From: Virgibacillus_R byunsanensis
GTDB taxonomy: Bacteria; Bacillota; Bacilli; Bacillales; Amphibacillaceae
Direction: 5' to 3'
DNA length: 64,000 nt
Assembly (NCBI RefSeq): GCF_042675965.1
Contig: NZ_JBHTKJ010000016.1
Coordinates: 1 to 64,000, forward strand
In this document: one piece after another, positions 50,482-60,130 of the stretch
Numbering within the stretch: position 1 is the stretch's first letter
Layout: every line of letters starts with the position of its first letter
The notes under the pieces: generated by a model
Seen by the model: the letters and a program-made list of their open reading frames with translations, nothing else
The model's database searches: none
Told to the model about the DNA's origin: nothing
Position numbers and translations under genes: made by a program

Positions 50482-51000
50482 TTAATCTTCATAGGTTGTA
50501 GTATCTAGCTGTGGATCACTGCGTTCGAAATCACTTCGTTTACCATAACGAATTAAATCAAAAATAACTCTACCGCTACTTGGTTGTCCGTCAGGGTAAT
50601 ACATCGGAATGGCATCGAAAAGTACAAAATAAAAAGAATAAAATATAAATTGATTCCAAAAGGTAACCATATCCAACATGTCATTTGCTAATAAAGCATT
50701 TATGATGAAGGCTACTGACACATTAGCAACTATAGGGGATGAGTATATAATGATATGTGCTAATTTGGCATCCGTTCTTAATGAGTCATAGGAACACCAA
50801 CTATACATGAAGTAATATTTTCTTACCTCTAACAACCAAAACTTGAAAAAGTGAGGTCCTGAACCAATCGTTATTTTCGTTTCTTTAGCACCGAATAACT
50901 TACTGGCTATTACGTATCCTAATTCTCTCGTTATAGATACAATTGGTAAAATAATAAATATAGATAAAGCCAATTTTAAGAAATCCAAAACGCCAAACAT
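50482..51000 (-). CDS. M50-like membrane protein lacking the HExxH metal site
   Basis: 172 residues with about four membrane segments. The first segment leads into IVSITRELGYVIASKLFGAK and then KITIGSGPHFFKFW, which lines up with the M50/site-2 protease block HELGHxxxAxxxGxxxxxxxIGxGP. Both histidines are replaced (Arg and Tyr). The later YYPDGQPSSGRVIFDLI takes the place of the usual NxxPxxxLDGGR. It is therefore a probable pseudoprotease. AAGG lies next to the ATG, and GGTGG is 10 nt further up. Single gene; function unknown. Confidence 0.65.
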   Translation of the reverse strand: MFGVLDFLKLALSIFIILPIVSITRELGYVIASKLFGAKETKITIGSGPHFFKFWLLEVRKYYFMYSWCSYDSLRTDAKLAHIIIYSSPIVANVSVAFIINALLANDMLDMVTFWNQFIFYSFYFVLFDAIPMYYPDGQPSSGRVIFDLIRYGKRSDFERSDPQLDTTTYED

Positions 51001-51099
51001 CCTTATTCACCACCCTTTAATCTATCAAATGTCATTTCCACATTTGTCTATTTACTAAACAAATATTTTTTTCAATTTGGCTGTTCTTTTGAGAGAATA

Positions 51100-51517
51100 G
51101 ATATATATTGCGACGTAACTTGAGATGATGGTTGGTGCTTTTACTCGCTCTGGAAATACACTTCGCGTACCTTAGGGAGGCTGGTGAGTTTCTTCATGCT
51201 GACGCATTTTTAGAGAACAGCACGTGTCCAAAGACCCCGCATAGTACGCCTGCGTCTTCTAGGAAGAATAGAAAAGAAAACTTTGCTATTCTGCATAAGT
51301 GCAACTATGGGCCGTCGTAAAGGCATGCCGAATGCCAAGTTTTCTAATAACGCTTCGAAGTATGCTTCCTCGGCGCAAGGGAACTTAGAAGAGGATTCAA
51401 GTAGTACCCTGGCTGAGGCCGTGCCCACAAAAAGCGAAGTGTTCTGCCGAAGCGGTTGTATAGCACTCGGTGTCGGAAAAAGCAAATCCACGAATAAGTT
51501 ACGTCGCAATATATATC
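51100..51517. mobile_element. MITE-like element with 22-bp perfect terminal inverted repeats
   Basis: The left end GATATATATTGCGACGTAAC+TT (51100-51121) is exactly complemented at 51496-51517. The 418-bp body has no transposase. It includes words typical of Bacillaceae repeats (CTCGCTCTGGAAATACACTT, CGCGTACCTTAGG) and a C2 copy at 51268. The target duplication cannot be set; TA repeats flank the ends. Confidence 0.75.
51268..51350 (+). repeat. dispersed repeat C2, copy 5, inside the MITE
   Basis: AGAAAAGAAAACTTTGCTAT, TCTGCATAAGTGCAAC, GGGCCGTCGTAAAGGC, then GAATGCCAAGTTTTCTAATA. It is diverged in the first hairpin. Confidence 0.7.
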
Positions 51518-51570
51518 AACTATGAAGATGAAAAAGCAACAATGCGTACAAAAACAGCCTTCAATATAAA

Positions 51571-51599
51571 AAGATCCTGTTCATATTGAACAGGATCTT
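51571..51599 (-). terminator. terminator of the VanY-like gene
   Basis: AAGATCCTGTTCA pairs with TGAACAGGATCTT over a 3-nt loop. On the minus strand TTTTATATTG follows. Confidence 0.88.
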
Positions 51600-51601
51600 A
51601 T

Positions 51602-52639
51602 TTAATTAACCAAGTATTCTTCTAATGTAATCCCTTTTTCCGCCATTTCTGTAGCTGCCTTTTCTCCTACAAAACGTAAGTGCCATGGTTCATATTGATA
51701 TTGTGTAATGTCTTCTTTCCCTTCAAGGAAACGAATGATAAAGCCGTATTCGGCAGCGTGCTCTTTAACCCACTTACCTTCGTCTGTTTCACCAAACTCA
51801 ACAATCAACTCATAATTAACGTCTGGACTAGTAATATCCATTGTTAATCCTGTTTGATGCTCACTTTCACCAGGGCGTGCGCTGAAATTATTTGCGGCTT
51901 CTTCACCATATTGTCTTGCATTAGATGCGAAAATGCTATCCTGAGTGTTATAGGAACGGTAGCCAGATTGTGCAAATAAATCTAGTCCGTCTTGATCTGC
52001 TGCGTCAAACATTCTTTCTAAAGCGTCTGCAGCAACTTGACGCATTTGTCTCTTCGGTATCTCATCAGGAAAAGGGAATCGAACATTTGGATATACTAAA
52101 TCACTAGGAATATAGTCAGATGGTAATGCATTCTCTTTATTTACTAATGCTAATTGATCGTAAGGGTTATTTAAGATTGCAGCCCCTTCATCTGTAGTGC
52201 TAGTCTCCTTCGCTTGTGGAAGGCCTAAACCTGGCTCTATGTCTCCATTACCGGAAATAGTTTCATCAAGAGCCTTTCTGGTTTTTTTGTTATAAACACC
52301 AGTCACCTGTAATTCTTCATATTGTAGTTGGAAATCAGTAATGGCCCAGGTTGTTGTCTCTTCATATACTCCATCGGCTGTTATCGAATAACCAATTTCA
52401 TTTAAAGCTTCTTGGAGAAGCTGAACTGATTTTCCTTCATCCTTCTTTTGGAGATTTGAATCTGGAGCTTCTACAATGATTTCCTCCTTTTCCTCAGGTT
52501 CCTTTGAATCAGGTATTGTTGTATCATCTTCCTTCTTTTCTGGAGGCTTTGTTTCAGGATCTTCTTCTGTATTACATGCCGTTACCAAAAATGCTATTGC
52601 TACTAATGCTAAGGCAATTGTTAGGCTGTTTTTAAACAT
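51602..52639 (-). CDS. VanY-type D,D-carboxypeptidase lipoprotein with peptidoglycan-binding domain
   Basis: 345 residues. A lipoprotein signal ends at FLVTACNT. An acidic Glu/Pro/Lys linker follows, then a PG_binding_1 domain (KSVQLLQEALNEIGYSITAD, GVYNKKTRKAL), then the M15B peptidase. SGYRSYNTQ, SEHQTGLTMDI and EPWHLRFVG give the substrate Arg and the Zn ligands (His, Asp, His) with the catalytic Glu. It cleaves D-Ala from stem peptides at the outer face of the membrane. ATG 52639 has AGGAGAG upstream. No van resistance genes are near, so a housekeeping cell-wall role is likely. Confidence 0.92.
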   Translation of the reverse strand: MFKNSLTIALALVAIAFLVTACNTEEDPETKPPEKKEDDTTIPDSKEPEEKEEIIVEAPDSNLQKKDEGKSVQLLQEALNEIGYSITADGVYEETTTWAITDFQLQYEELQVTGVYNKKTRKALDETISGNGDIEPGLGLPQAKETSTTDEGAAILNNPYDQLALVNKENALPSDYIPSDLVYPNVRFPFPDEIPKRQMRQVAADALERMFDAADQDGLDLFAQSGYRSYNTQDSIFASNARQYGEEAANNFSARPGESEHQTGLTMDITSPDVNYELIVEFGETDEGKWVKEHAAEYGFIIRFLEGKEDITQYQYEPWHLRFVGEKAATEMAEKGITLEEYLVN

Positions 52640-52819
52640 AATTAATATCTCTCCTATGCCTTTCGTGTAAGTGTGTAACTGTTTATATCTTCTCATAGAA
52701 TAGCATAAAAGAGAACGGGTTAGAAATAGAATAGTTGATATAGATTACCCTATCCTATACAATATTTTTACATTCATATACCTATTAATGATTACCTAAC
52801 TATAGAAAGGAAGATAATA

Positions 52820-53428
52820 TTGAAGCATATATTTAATGAAGGATCGGATAAAAATAAGCCAACGCTCCTATTGTTGCATGGAACAGGTGGAACGGAGAAT
52901 GATTTATTACCTCTTGCTGAGATGATTGACAGCACTGCTTCTGTGCTAAGTGTTCGAGGGAATGTAACTGAAAATGGCATGCCCCGTTTTTTTCGTCGTC
53001 TTGCAGAAGGTGTTTTTGATGAAGAAGATTTAATATTCCGTACAAAAGAACTTTACGAATTCCTGGATCAAGCTGCACAGGATTATGGGTTTGATCGTGA
53101 CAATATTGTTGCTATCGGTTATTCAAATGGAGCAAACATTGCCGGAAGTTTATTGTTCCATTATAAAAACGCTCTAAAAGGAGCTATCCTGCATCACCCT
53201 ATGGTGCCAAGAAGAGGCGTTGACTTGCCTGAACTTGAGAACACACCAGTATTCATTGGAGCGGGAGATAATGATCCAATTTGTTCACCAAAAGAAACTG
53301 TAGATTTGGAAAAACTACTAAGTGAAGCAAATGCTAATGTTCAATTACATTGGGAAAGTCAAGGTCACCAACTAACAAAAGGTGAAGTTGAACAGGCTGC
53401 GAAATGGTATCAAACGTATTATGGTTAA
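52820..53428 (+). CDS. alpha/beta hydrolase, carboxylesterase/phospholipase family (MhqD/YodD-like)
   Basis: 202 residues: oxyanion block LLLLHGTGGTENDLL, nucleophile elbow AIGYSNGANIAG, Asp in GAGDNDPICSP and His in ESQGHQLTKGE. RGNVTENGMPRFFRRLAEGV is typical of the MhqD/YodD branch, linked to quinone resistance in B. subtilis. Start TTG behind AGGAAG. Single gene with its own terminator. Confidence 0.9.
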   Translation: MKHIFNEGSDKNKPTLLLLHGTGGTENDLLPLAEMIDSTASVLSVRGNVTENGMPRFFRRLAEGVFDEEDLIFRTKELYEFLDQAAQDYGFDRDNIVAIGYSNGANIAGSLLFHYKNALKGAILHHPMVPRRGVDLPELENTPVFIGAGDNDPICSPKETVDLEKLLSEANANVQLHWESQGHQLTKGEVEQAAKWYQTYYG

Positions 53429-53436
53429 TACAATGC

Positions 53437-53464
53437 AGAGCTTATCGTTAGAATGATAAGCTCT
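53437..53464 (+). terminator. terminator after the esterase gene
   Basis: AGAGCTTATC pairs with GATAAGCTCT over an 8-nt loop, then TTTTTTT. Confidence 0.9.
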
Positions 53465-53542
53465 TTTTTTGGCTTTAAAAAAACGGAAAATTCTTATAAA
53501 TCATGTTAAAATAAAGGCGGAAGTTGCGAATTAGAAATAGGA

Positions 53543-54134
53543 GTGACCAACATCCATACAAAACTGAAACAAGCAATTGATGCTACAGCACTAAGTGCAG
53601 ATTTTTCAGGTGTCGTTTATGTAGATGAAAACGAAGAAGTAGTACACAAATCTTCGCACGGGTACATTAACGATCAGACCAATTTATAAACACCATTGGT
53701 ACAAGGTTTGGGATAGCCTTTAGGTTGTAAACTATTTACAGGTTAGGGATTTGTCTACTCGTTGAAAGAGGGGACATTACCTTCTAGACACCTTTGCAGG
53801 AATGTCTAGATATATCATTTCCTCATTTTGATAAAACGATAACCGTTCATCATCTCTTGACACATAGTTCTGGAATACCAGAATACTTTGACGAGTCGAT
53901 TAGGGGTGATTTTGAGGAGCTTTGGAGGTCGCCTATGTACAACATAAACCAATTACATAATTTTCTTATAAAAATGACGGGGAAATTTCCAAGTATCATA
54001 TAATGGGATATGATCCGGGTGTTAGTTTTCATGCTGCAGTATATTCATCTAAGGGTGTTAAACTTGCTATACCGTCAAATAAGGGTGAAGGTGCCTATAA
54101 TGTAATGCAAGCAGTAGAAGGTATACTATTATAG
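53543..54134 (+). pseudogene. serine hydrolase (beta-lactamase class C-like) pseudogene
   Basis: From GTG 53543: NIHTKLKQAIDATALSADFS, then GVVYVDENEEVVHKSSHGYI, ending at a stop. Damaged stretches follow, with a piece like GTRFGIAF. Then ITVHHLLTHSSGIPEYFDES and, after another gap and shift, GYDPGVSFHAAVYSSKGVKL to a stop at 54134. The SxxK motif is lost. The order fits the EstB/beta-lactamase family. Internal deletion and several frameshifts make it non-functional. Confidence 0.75.
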
Positions 54135-54202
54135 TATAGTTAACAATCATCACCTATTTTTCATACGCTTATTAGAAGGAATGTCTAAGGGAGGGTATGC
54201 AT

Positions 54203-55375
54203 GTGGGTGAGGTGATGAGTACACCAAGACAAAATTATCGGTTATTAACATTATTGCTATTTTGGTGTGCGTTAATTGTCGTTTCAAGTGTTTATGTAAC
54301 AACACCACTAATTCCAGTATTTTCGACTATTTTTCAAATCACTCCTGCAATGGCTGCATGGACTAGTAGTGTTTTCTCTTTATTTTATGCGATTGGTTTC
54401 TTAATTTTTGGGCCACTAGCTGACAGGTTTGGACGAAAACAAATCATAGTTTTTGGATTAACATCACTAACGATCATAACGTGTTTGATTGGTTTTGTTG
54501 ATCACTTTTTTTGGTTAGTGGTTTTACGAGGGATACAAGGATTTTTTGCAGCTTCGTTTGCTCCCACAGCAATAGCGTATGTATTTGACGTGTTCCCGAA
54601 AGGAAAACTAGTAACTGCTATTGGATTCATAAGTTTTGGATATGTAACAGCAGGTATTTTCGGTCAAGTAGTTGCTGGAATTATTGATCAAACGTTTGAT
54701 TGGAAAATTGTCTTCTTCGTATTTGGGGTTATCTATTTTGTTACAGCGCTCGCTGTTTTTTTCATACTACCTAGGGCAAGTCTCCCCAAGACACAAGGGT
54801 TAGGTTACTTTTTTCTCCAAGTCAAAAGAATCTTTCAGCAACAAAACTTTCTTTTATGTTATGGCATTACCATTATACTTTTGTTAACGTTCATTGGAAT
54901 GTATACGGTGTTAGGAGATTACTTAAGTAGCTCACCATTCCATCTAACAGCCAAGGAAATATTATATGTTCGAGCGTTTGGTATAGTGGGAATGATAATT
55001 TCCCCGTTTACAGGTATCTTTGTTGAAAAATATGGGTTACTACCTATACTTAGGTTTGGTCTTTTTATAGCAGTAATTGGTTTGTTATTTTTAGGGCTTG
55101 TTGCTAACATCATATACCTCGTCATTATGAGTGTGTTATATGTAACAGGCATATCCCTGATCTTCCCCGCAATTATGATGTTAGTTGGTGAATTAGGTGG
55201 CCAACATAGAGCAGTTGCTGCTGCATTTTACGCATTTATTTTATTTATTGGAGCAACGCTAGGTCCTGTTACAGCTATAGCTTTAATGGGAATAGGGAGT
55301 TATGTACTAACGTTTGTCATATTGGCATTACTGCTTGTAACTGGGTTGGTAGCTTCATTATTTATTAAAATATAA
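54203..55375 (+). CDS. MFS transporter
   Basis: About 390 residues with 12 membrane helices. The loop between helices 2 and 3 is GPLADRFGRKQIIVFGLTSL, the MFS signature, and RGIQGFFAASFAPTAIAYVF marks helix 4 of drug/H+ antiporters (DHA1). Start GTG 54203 has GGGAGGG at 7 nt; ATG 54215 is possible. Efflux of a small molecule is likely; the substrate is unknown. A strong terminator follows. Confidence 0.9.
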   Translation: MGEVMSTPRQNYRLLTLLLFWCALIVVSSVYVTTPLIPVFSTIFQITPAMAAWTSSVFSLFYAIGFLIFGPLADRFGRKQIIVFGLTSLTIITCLIGFVDHFFWLVVLRGIQGFFAASFAPTAIAYVFDVFPKGKLVTAIGFISFGYVTAGIFGQVVAGIIDQTFDWKIVFFVFGVIYFVTALAVFFILPRASLPKTQGLGYFFLQVKRIFQQQNFLLCYGITIILLLTFIGMYTVLGDYLSSSPFHLTAKEILYVRAFGIVGMIISPFTGIFVEKYGLLPILRFGLFIAVIGLLFLGLVANIIYLVIMSVLYVTGISLIFPAIMMLVGELGGQHRAVAAAFYAFILFIGATLGPVTAIALMGIGSYVLTFVILALLLVTGLVASLFIKI

Positions 55376-55377
55376 TA

Positions 55378-55408
55378 ATGTCAGGTTCCAATCCATGGAA
55401 CCTGACAT
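55378..55408. terminator. terminator between MFS gene and pepT
   Basis: ATGTCAGGTTCCA pairs with TGGAACCTGACAT over a 5-nt loop, between convergent genes. Confidence 0.9.
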
Positions 55409-55418
55409 CTGTCATAGG

Positions 55419-56642
55419 TTATTTTTCTTCAAATAAACGGCAAATTTCCACGATTACATTGGTTGCTTTTTCCATGTTATTTACTGAAATGTACTCGAAT
55501 TTACCATGAAAATTCTCTCCACCAGTAAAAATATTTGGAGTAGGTAATCCCATGTATGAAATCTGTGAGCCATCTGTTCCGCCACGTACTGGCTTTACTA
55601 ATGGATCGATTTCAAGGTTAACCATAGCTTGATATGCAATATCTACAATTTCTTTTACGGGTTCGATTTTTTCCCGCATATTGTAGTACTGATCAGACAT
55701 TTCTAGAACAACGCTATCTTCACCATACTTTTCTTTAACATCCTTTACAGCCTTTTTCATGAATGTTTTTCTTTTTTCAAAATTATCCTTTTCAAAATCA
55801 CGAATGATATAGGTGACTTCTGTATTTTCAACATTCCCATTAACGGAATTTAAATGATAAAATCCTTCATATTTTTCTGTATGTTCTGGTGACTCTAGGT
55901 CAGGAAAATGACCAATGAATTCAGCAGCCATTTTCCCGGCGTTAATCATTTTATTTTTAGCAGTACCGGGATGAACACTGTTTCCCTTAAACGTAACTCT
56001 AGCAGCAGCTGCATTAAAGCTTTCATACTGCAGTTCACCAAGTGGCCCTCCATCTACGGTATAAGCATATGATGCATTAAAGCGTTCTACATCAAATTTA
56101 TGAGGTCCACGCCCGATTTCTTCATCAGGAGTAAACGCTACACGGATTTTCCCGTGCTTAACTTCAGGGTGATTAATTAAATACTCCATAGCAGTCATAA
56201 TTTCAGTAATTCCTGCTTTGTTATCTGCTCCAAGTAGTGTTGTGCCATCTGTAGTGATCAGTGTATGCCCTTTGTAGCTAGGTAGCTCTGGAAACTCTGT
56301 TGCAGATAATATGACATCCTCATTCAGATTTAAATCTTTGCCATCAAAATTTTCAACAATTTGTGGATCAACATCCTTCCCTGTAAAGTCAGTTGATGTA
56401 TCCAAATGTGCTAAAAAGCCAATTATTGGGACATCTCTTTGGGTGTTGGCAGGTAGTGTCGCCATGACATAACCATAATCATCAATTGTTACGTCTTTCA
56501 TGCCGATTCCTTTTAGTTCGGTTACTAATAATTCAGCTAACTTGAGTTGACCTCGTGACGATGGAGTATTCTCATTTTTTTCATTGGATTGCGTGTCGAT
56601 TTTTGCGTATGTAGTGAAACGCTCCATAATTTCTTCCTTCAT
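55419..56642 (-). CDS. pepT: peptidase T (tripeptide aminopeptidase)
   Basis: 407 residues, M20 metallopeptidase. Zinc ligands and the catalytic acids are in GFLAHLDTSTDFTG, LLGADNKAGITEIM, FTPDEEIGRGPHKFD and TVDGGPLG; PVRGGTDGSQISYMGLP and NIFTGGENFHGKFEY close the site. The MERFTTYAKIDTQS opening is the PepT mark. It removes the N-terminal residue from tripeptides in the cytoplasm. AGGAGGGG is 6 nt before the ATG. Confidence 0.95.
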   Translation of the reverse strand: MKEEIMERFTTYAKIDTQSNEKNENTPSSRGQLKLAELLVTELKGIGMKDVTIDDYGYVMATLPANTQRDVPIIGFLAHLDTSTDFTGKDVDPQIVENFDGKDLNLNEDVILSATEFPELPSYKGHTLITTDGTTLLGADNKAGITEIMTAMEYLINHPEVKHGKIRVAFTPDEEIGRGPHKFDVERFNASYAYTVDGGPLGELQYESFNAAAARVTFKGNSVHPGTAKNKMINAGKMAAEFIGHFPDLESPEHTEKYEGFYHLNSVNGNVENTEVTYIIRDFEKDNFEKRKTFMKKAVKDVKEKYGEDSVVLEMSDQYYNMREKIEPVKEIVDIAYQAMVNLEIDPLVKPVRGGTDGSQISYMGLPTPNIFTGGENFHGKFEYISVNNMEKATNVIVEICRLFEEK

Positions 56643-56919
56643 TTATAACCCCTCCTATATGAATAATCGAATCCTACTATAAGTATATCGTAACTCGAAG
56701 TATTTTCTAAGAGGAAAACACTACTTCATCTCGAATGTATTATATAACGAAGTATTTGAAAAATAATAAGTTAGTTGGTTATAAGACTGCTATAGGAGGT
56801 AATACAATAAGAATCAGGTAGCATGTAGTCAAATAAATGGTAGCTAGTACGAATTATGTGAGAAGATTGTTTTGGAGTAAAAGTAAAATCAATTAAATGA
56901 AATTTCATGGAGGGATAAC

Positions 56920-57762
56920 ATGTCTTTTTTAATTAGCATAAGTAGACTTAAAAAAAGGTTGGAAAACAAACAAAATAATACGGTTATTGTCGATGTCCGG
57001 TTTCAATTGAATGATCCAGATGCAGGCAGAAAAGTATACTTAGAAGACCACATTCCTGGTGCAATTTACATGGACTTAAAAAAGGACTTATCGGGAAAAG
57101 TTGAAAAACACGGTGGAAACCACCCGTTACCTGATATGAATATGTTTGCTAATAAAATAGGGAATATCGGAATTGACCATCATACTACAGTTGTTATTTA
57201 TGACCAGTCAAATGACATGTTTGCAGCACGAATGTGGTGGTTGCTTCATTATTTAGGACATAAAAAAGTATACGTATTAGAAGGTGGTTATGAGCGCTGG
57301 GTGTCAGAGGGCAATGAAGTTACTGATGAAATTCCTGCACTAGAAACAAAAGAATTTCACCCAGTGTTCCAAGAAGACCAGGTTGTGCATATTGAAGAAG
57401 TGAAAGAGAAAATGAGTGATAATAAAGCTGTGCTACTGGACTCAAGAGGAAAAGATAGGTATTTAGGAAAATCGGAACCGATGTATGCTAAAGCAGGTCA
57501 CATCCCTGGTGCGAAAAATTTCGTATGGAAAGACGTTTTGAATGAGGATGGTTCTTGGAAAAAGGATGATCAACTGAAAAGTCATTTCAGCTCTTTATCA
57601 AAAGATGATGAAATTATTGTGTCCTGTGGGTCTGGTGTATCTGCATGCCCTAATGTTCTTGCATTAAAAGCTATAGGGTATAAAAATGTGAGACTATATC
57701 CAGGTAGTTATAGTGATTGGATTTCATATGATGAAAACGAAGTAGAGACAAAGGAAGAATAA
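56920..57762 (+). CDS. sulfurtransferase (double rhodanese domain)
   Basis: 280 residues. Domain 1 (VIVDVRFQLNDPDAG; YDQSNDMFAARMWWLLHYLG) is inactive. Domain 2 carries the catalytic Cys in VSCGSGVSACPNVLAL. This is the SseA/thiosulfate sulfurtransferase or 3-mercaptopyruvate type plan. It moves sulfane sulfur to a thiol acceptor or cyanide. It lies 16 nt before tag, so the two are probably cotranscribed. Confidence 0.92.
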   Translation: MSFLISISRLKKRLENKQNNTVIVDVRFQLNDPDAGRKVYLEDHIPGAIYMDLKKDLSGKVEKHGGNHPLPDMNMFANKIGNIGIDHHTTVVIYDQSNDMFAARMWWLLHYLGHKKVYVLEGGYERWVSEGNEVTDEIPALETKEFHPVFQEDQVVHIEEVKEKMSDNKAVLLDSRGKDRYLGKSEPMYAKAGHIPGAKNFVWKDVLNEDGSWKKDDQLKSHFSSLSKDDEIIVSCGSGVSACPNVLALKAIGYKNVRLYPGSYSDWISYDENEVETKEE

Positions 57763-57778
57763 ACGGAGGATTAGTTGT

Positions 57779-58348
57779 ATGAGAAGCAGGTGTGAATGGG
57801 TAACAAAAGATCCATTATATATTGAATATCATGATCATGAATGGGGGCGCCCCACACATGATGACCAGGATTTATTTGAAATGCTTTCACTTGAAGGTGC
57901 TCAAGCTGGACTAAGCTGGATTACTATATTGAAGCGACGTGAAAATTACCGAAAAGCGTTCGATGATTTTAACCCTTTTAAAGTCAGTAAATATAATGAG
58001 CGTAAGATAAATGAACTATTACAAGATGAAGGTATTATTAGAAATAAGCTAAAAGTTAACTCTGTAGTAACAAATGCTCAAGCATTTATCAGGGTGCAAA
58101 AAGAATTCGGTAGCTTTGATGCTTATATCTGGAGCTTTGTTGGGGGAGAAATCATTTTAAACGATTGGGATTCACATGCGGATATCCCAGCATCTACAAA
58201 CGAATCAGTACAAATGAGTAAAGACTTAAAGAAGCGTGGGTTTAAATTTGTCGGTCCAACGATATGTTATGCGTTTATGCAAGCTACTGGTATGGTTAAT
58301 GACCATGTTAAGGATTGTTTCTTATACCTCGGGAAATCTCCAAAATGA
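57779..58348 (+). CDS. tag: DNA-3-methyladenine glycosylase I
   Basis: 189 residues. RCEWVTKDPLYIEYHDHEWG gives the N-terminal zinc Cys and His and the conserved aromatic residues. EMLSLEGAQAGLSWITILKR has the catalytic Glu, and the C-terminal zinc ligands are in NDHVKDCFLY. It removes 3-methyladenine from alkylated DNA. GGAGG before the ATG. Second gene after the rhodanese. Confidence 0.95.
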   Translation: MRSRCEWVTKDPLYIEYHDHEWGRPTHDDQDLFEMLSLEGAQAGLSWITILKRRENYRKAFDDFNPFKVSKYNERKINELLQDEGIIRNKLKVNSVVTNAQAFIRVQKEFGSFDAYIWSFVGGEIILNDWDSHADIPASTNESVQMSKDLKKRGFKFVGPTICYAFMQATGMVNDHVKDCFLYLGKSPK

Positions 58349-58386
58349 GAAAACAGCTACTACGTTTAATGTAGTAGCTGTTTTCT
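58348..58386. terminator. terminator between tag and the chemotaxis receptor gene
   Basis: AGAAAACAGCTACTAC pairs with GTAGTAGCTGTTTTCT over 7 nt, between convergent genes. Confidence 0.9.
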
Positions 58387-58396
58387 GCTTAAAATC

Positions 58397-60130
58397 TTAA
58401 AGTTTAAACACTTTAATTTCCTCATTTAACTTTTCCGCTAAAGTAGCTAATTCATCAGCACTGTGTGATACTTCTTCCATAGAGCTGGAAGTTTGCTGGG
58501 CAGATGCTGCAGCTTGCTCAACTCCTGCAGCAGACTCTTCAGAAACAGAAGCAATTTCTGCAATAAGATTGTTCATGTCATTACTGTTTTCTGTAATCTC
58601 TTTTAAGCTAGTTGAAATGGATGAAATTTTTGAAACCATGTCAGAAACAGAGCTATTAATCGTCTCAAAATTTTGCCCTGTTTTCTCAATTTGTGTCGTT
58701 CCTTCTTTAACTTCGTCATAACCTTCATTTAAGGAACTTACAACATTTCCTGTTTCGGTCTGGATGCTTGTTACAATGGTTGTAATTTCAGTTACAGAAG
58801 ATGTTACCTGTTCAGCGAGCTTTCTTACTTCATCTGCAACTACAGCGAACCCTTTACCATGTTCACCTGCCCTGGCAGCTTCAATAGCCGCATTTAGTGA
58901 TAATAGATTTGTTTGGTCAGCTATGTCTTTAATGACAAGTACTAATTTTGAAATTTTATCAGATTGCTTGTCTAATCCTTGAACTTTATCAACTGAATCG
59001 GAAACAATTTTGTCTATTCGCTTCATTTGAGATACTGATTTTTCCATTAGTGCAGTGCCATCTGTTGTTAATTGGAGTACTTCGTCTGAAGTGGCAGCAA
59101 CGTCTTGGCCGTGTAATTCGGACTGCTTCACTTTCTGAACAAAATCACTCATATTTTCCGATAAATCTGATGCGCTAGTTGCTTGTGTCTCAGACCCTGA
59201 AGAAAGTTCTTCCATCGTTGAAGCAATTTGTTCGTTACCTTCTTTAACCTCATTAGCCGATTGTGTTAACTCTTCACTTCTAGATGATACAGATTGGGAG
59301 GCGTCGGATACTTTGAATAGAATCGAACGAATATTATCTTTCATTTGATTTACAGCAGCAGTTAACTGGCCAATTTCATCTTTACCATCATAATCTATCG
59401 ATTTTATAGCTAAATTACCATTCGCTACTTCTGAAGTGACATTTACAACTTTTTTTAGGCTTGTTGTAATTCTGCGACTGACAACGAGTAGCAAAACAGT
59501 GCCAATTAAAATCGCTGAAAGGATGGCAATTCCTAAAATGATAATACTGGAACTCATACTATTCTTCGCATTCTGCACAGCAGTTGCTTGATCCGCTTTT
59601 ACGTTACTAATCAATTCATCTACTAAAACTATAGTATTATTTCTTAGTTCAGAGGAACGATCCCTTATTGATCTAGCCATGTAATCTTGCCCATTATTAA
59701 CAGCCTCATCCACATCCGTAAGAAACATCTCATTAATTTCGTCGTTCTTTTTCTTTATTTCATTAAATAATGACTTTTGTTCGTTCGTTTTTAATGTTGG
59801 TTCTATGCTATTGGTTAAGGAATCCAACTCTGAACGATAATCATTAAAAGCATCTGCATAATTCTCACTCTTTGTAAGTATGTAATCGGCAATTTGTACA
59901 TCTTTTAATTGGATAATAGATGACATTTGAACCATATCGTTAACACGTTCACTATTTTGATCAATTGCCTCAATATCCTCTTGTCCTTTATGTAGTTGTA
60001 GATAAACAATACCGCCTGCAACAATGAACAATAATGCAGTTAAGAAAAATACAGTTACGTATTTACGGCCAATTCTGACATTTTTCCAATTAAATAGATT
60101 ACGACTTTTTTTCTTTTTATTCTTTTTCAT
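58397..60130 (-). CDS. methyl-accepting chemotaxis protein
   Basis: About 577 residues. A basic start, then membrane helix 1 (VTVFFLTALLFIVAGGIVYL). An extracytoplasmic four-helix bundle of about 150 residues follows, then helix 2 (IIILGIAILSAILIGTVLLL), HAMP and a long coiled-coil signalling domain. The conserved hairpin tip reads IKDIADQTNLLSLNAAIEAA, RAGEHGKGFAVVADEVRKLA. It passes signals to CheA/CheW, which shows the organism is chemotactic. ATG 60130 has GGGGG 5 nt upstream. The ligand is unknown. Confidence 0.95.
   Translation of the reverse strand: MKKNKKKKSRNLFNWKNVRIGRKYVTVFFLTALLFIVAGGIVYLQLHKGQEDIEAIDQNSERVNDMVQMSSIIQLKDVQIADYILTKSENYADAFNDYRSELDSLTNSIEPTLKTNEQKSLFNEIKKKNDEINEMFLTDVDEAVNNGQDYMARSIRDRSSELRNNTIVLVDELISNVKADQATAVQNAKNSMSSSIIILGIAILSAILIGTVLLLVVSRRITTSLKKVVNVTSEVANGNLAIKSIDYDGKDEIGQLTAAVNQMKDNIRSILFKVSDASQSVSSRSEELTQSANEVKEGNEQIASTMEELSSGSETQATSASDLSENMSDFVQKVKQSELHGQDVAATSDEVLQLTTDGTALMEKSVSQMKRIDKIVSDSVDKVQGLDKQSDKISKLVLVIKDIADQTNLLSLNAAIEAARAGEHGKGFAVVADEVRKLAEQVTSSVTEITTIVTSIQTETGNVVSSLNEGYDEVKEGTTQIEKTGQNFETINSSVSDMVSKISSISTSLKEITENSNDMNNLIAEIASVSEESAAGVEQAAASAQQTSSSMEEVSHSADELATLAEKLNEEIKVFKL

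Noticed and set aside
51132..51525. Three overlapping ORFs inside the MITE
   Set aside because: They follow repeat sequence, lack ribosome sites and break in other copies of the C2 part.
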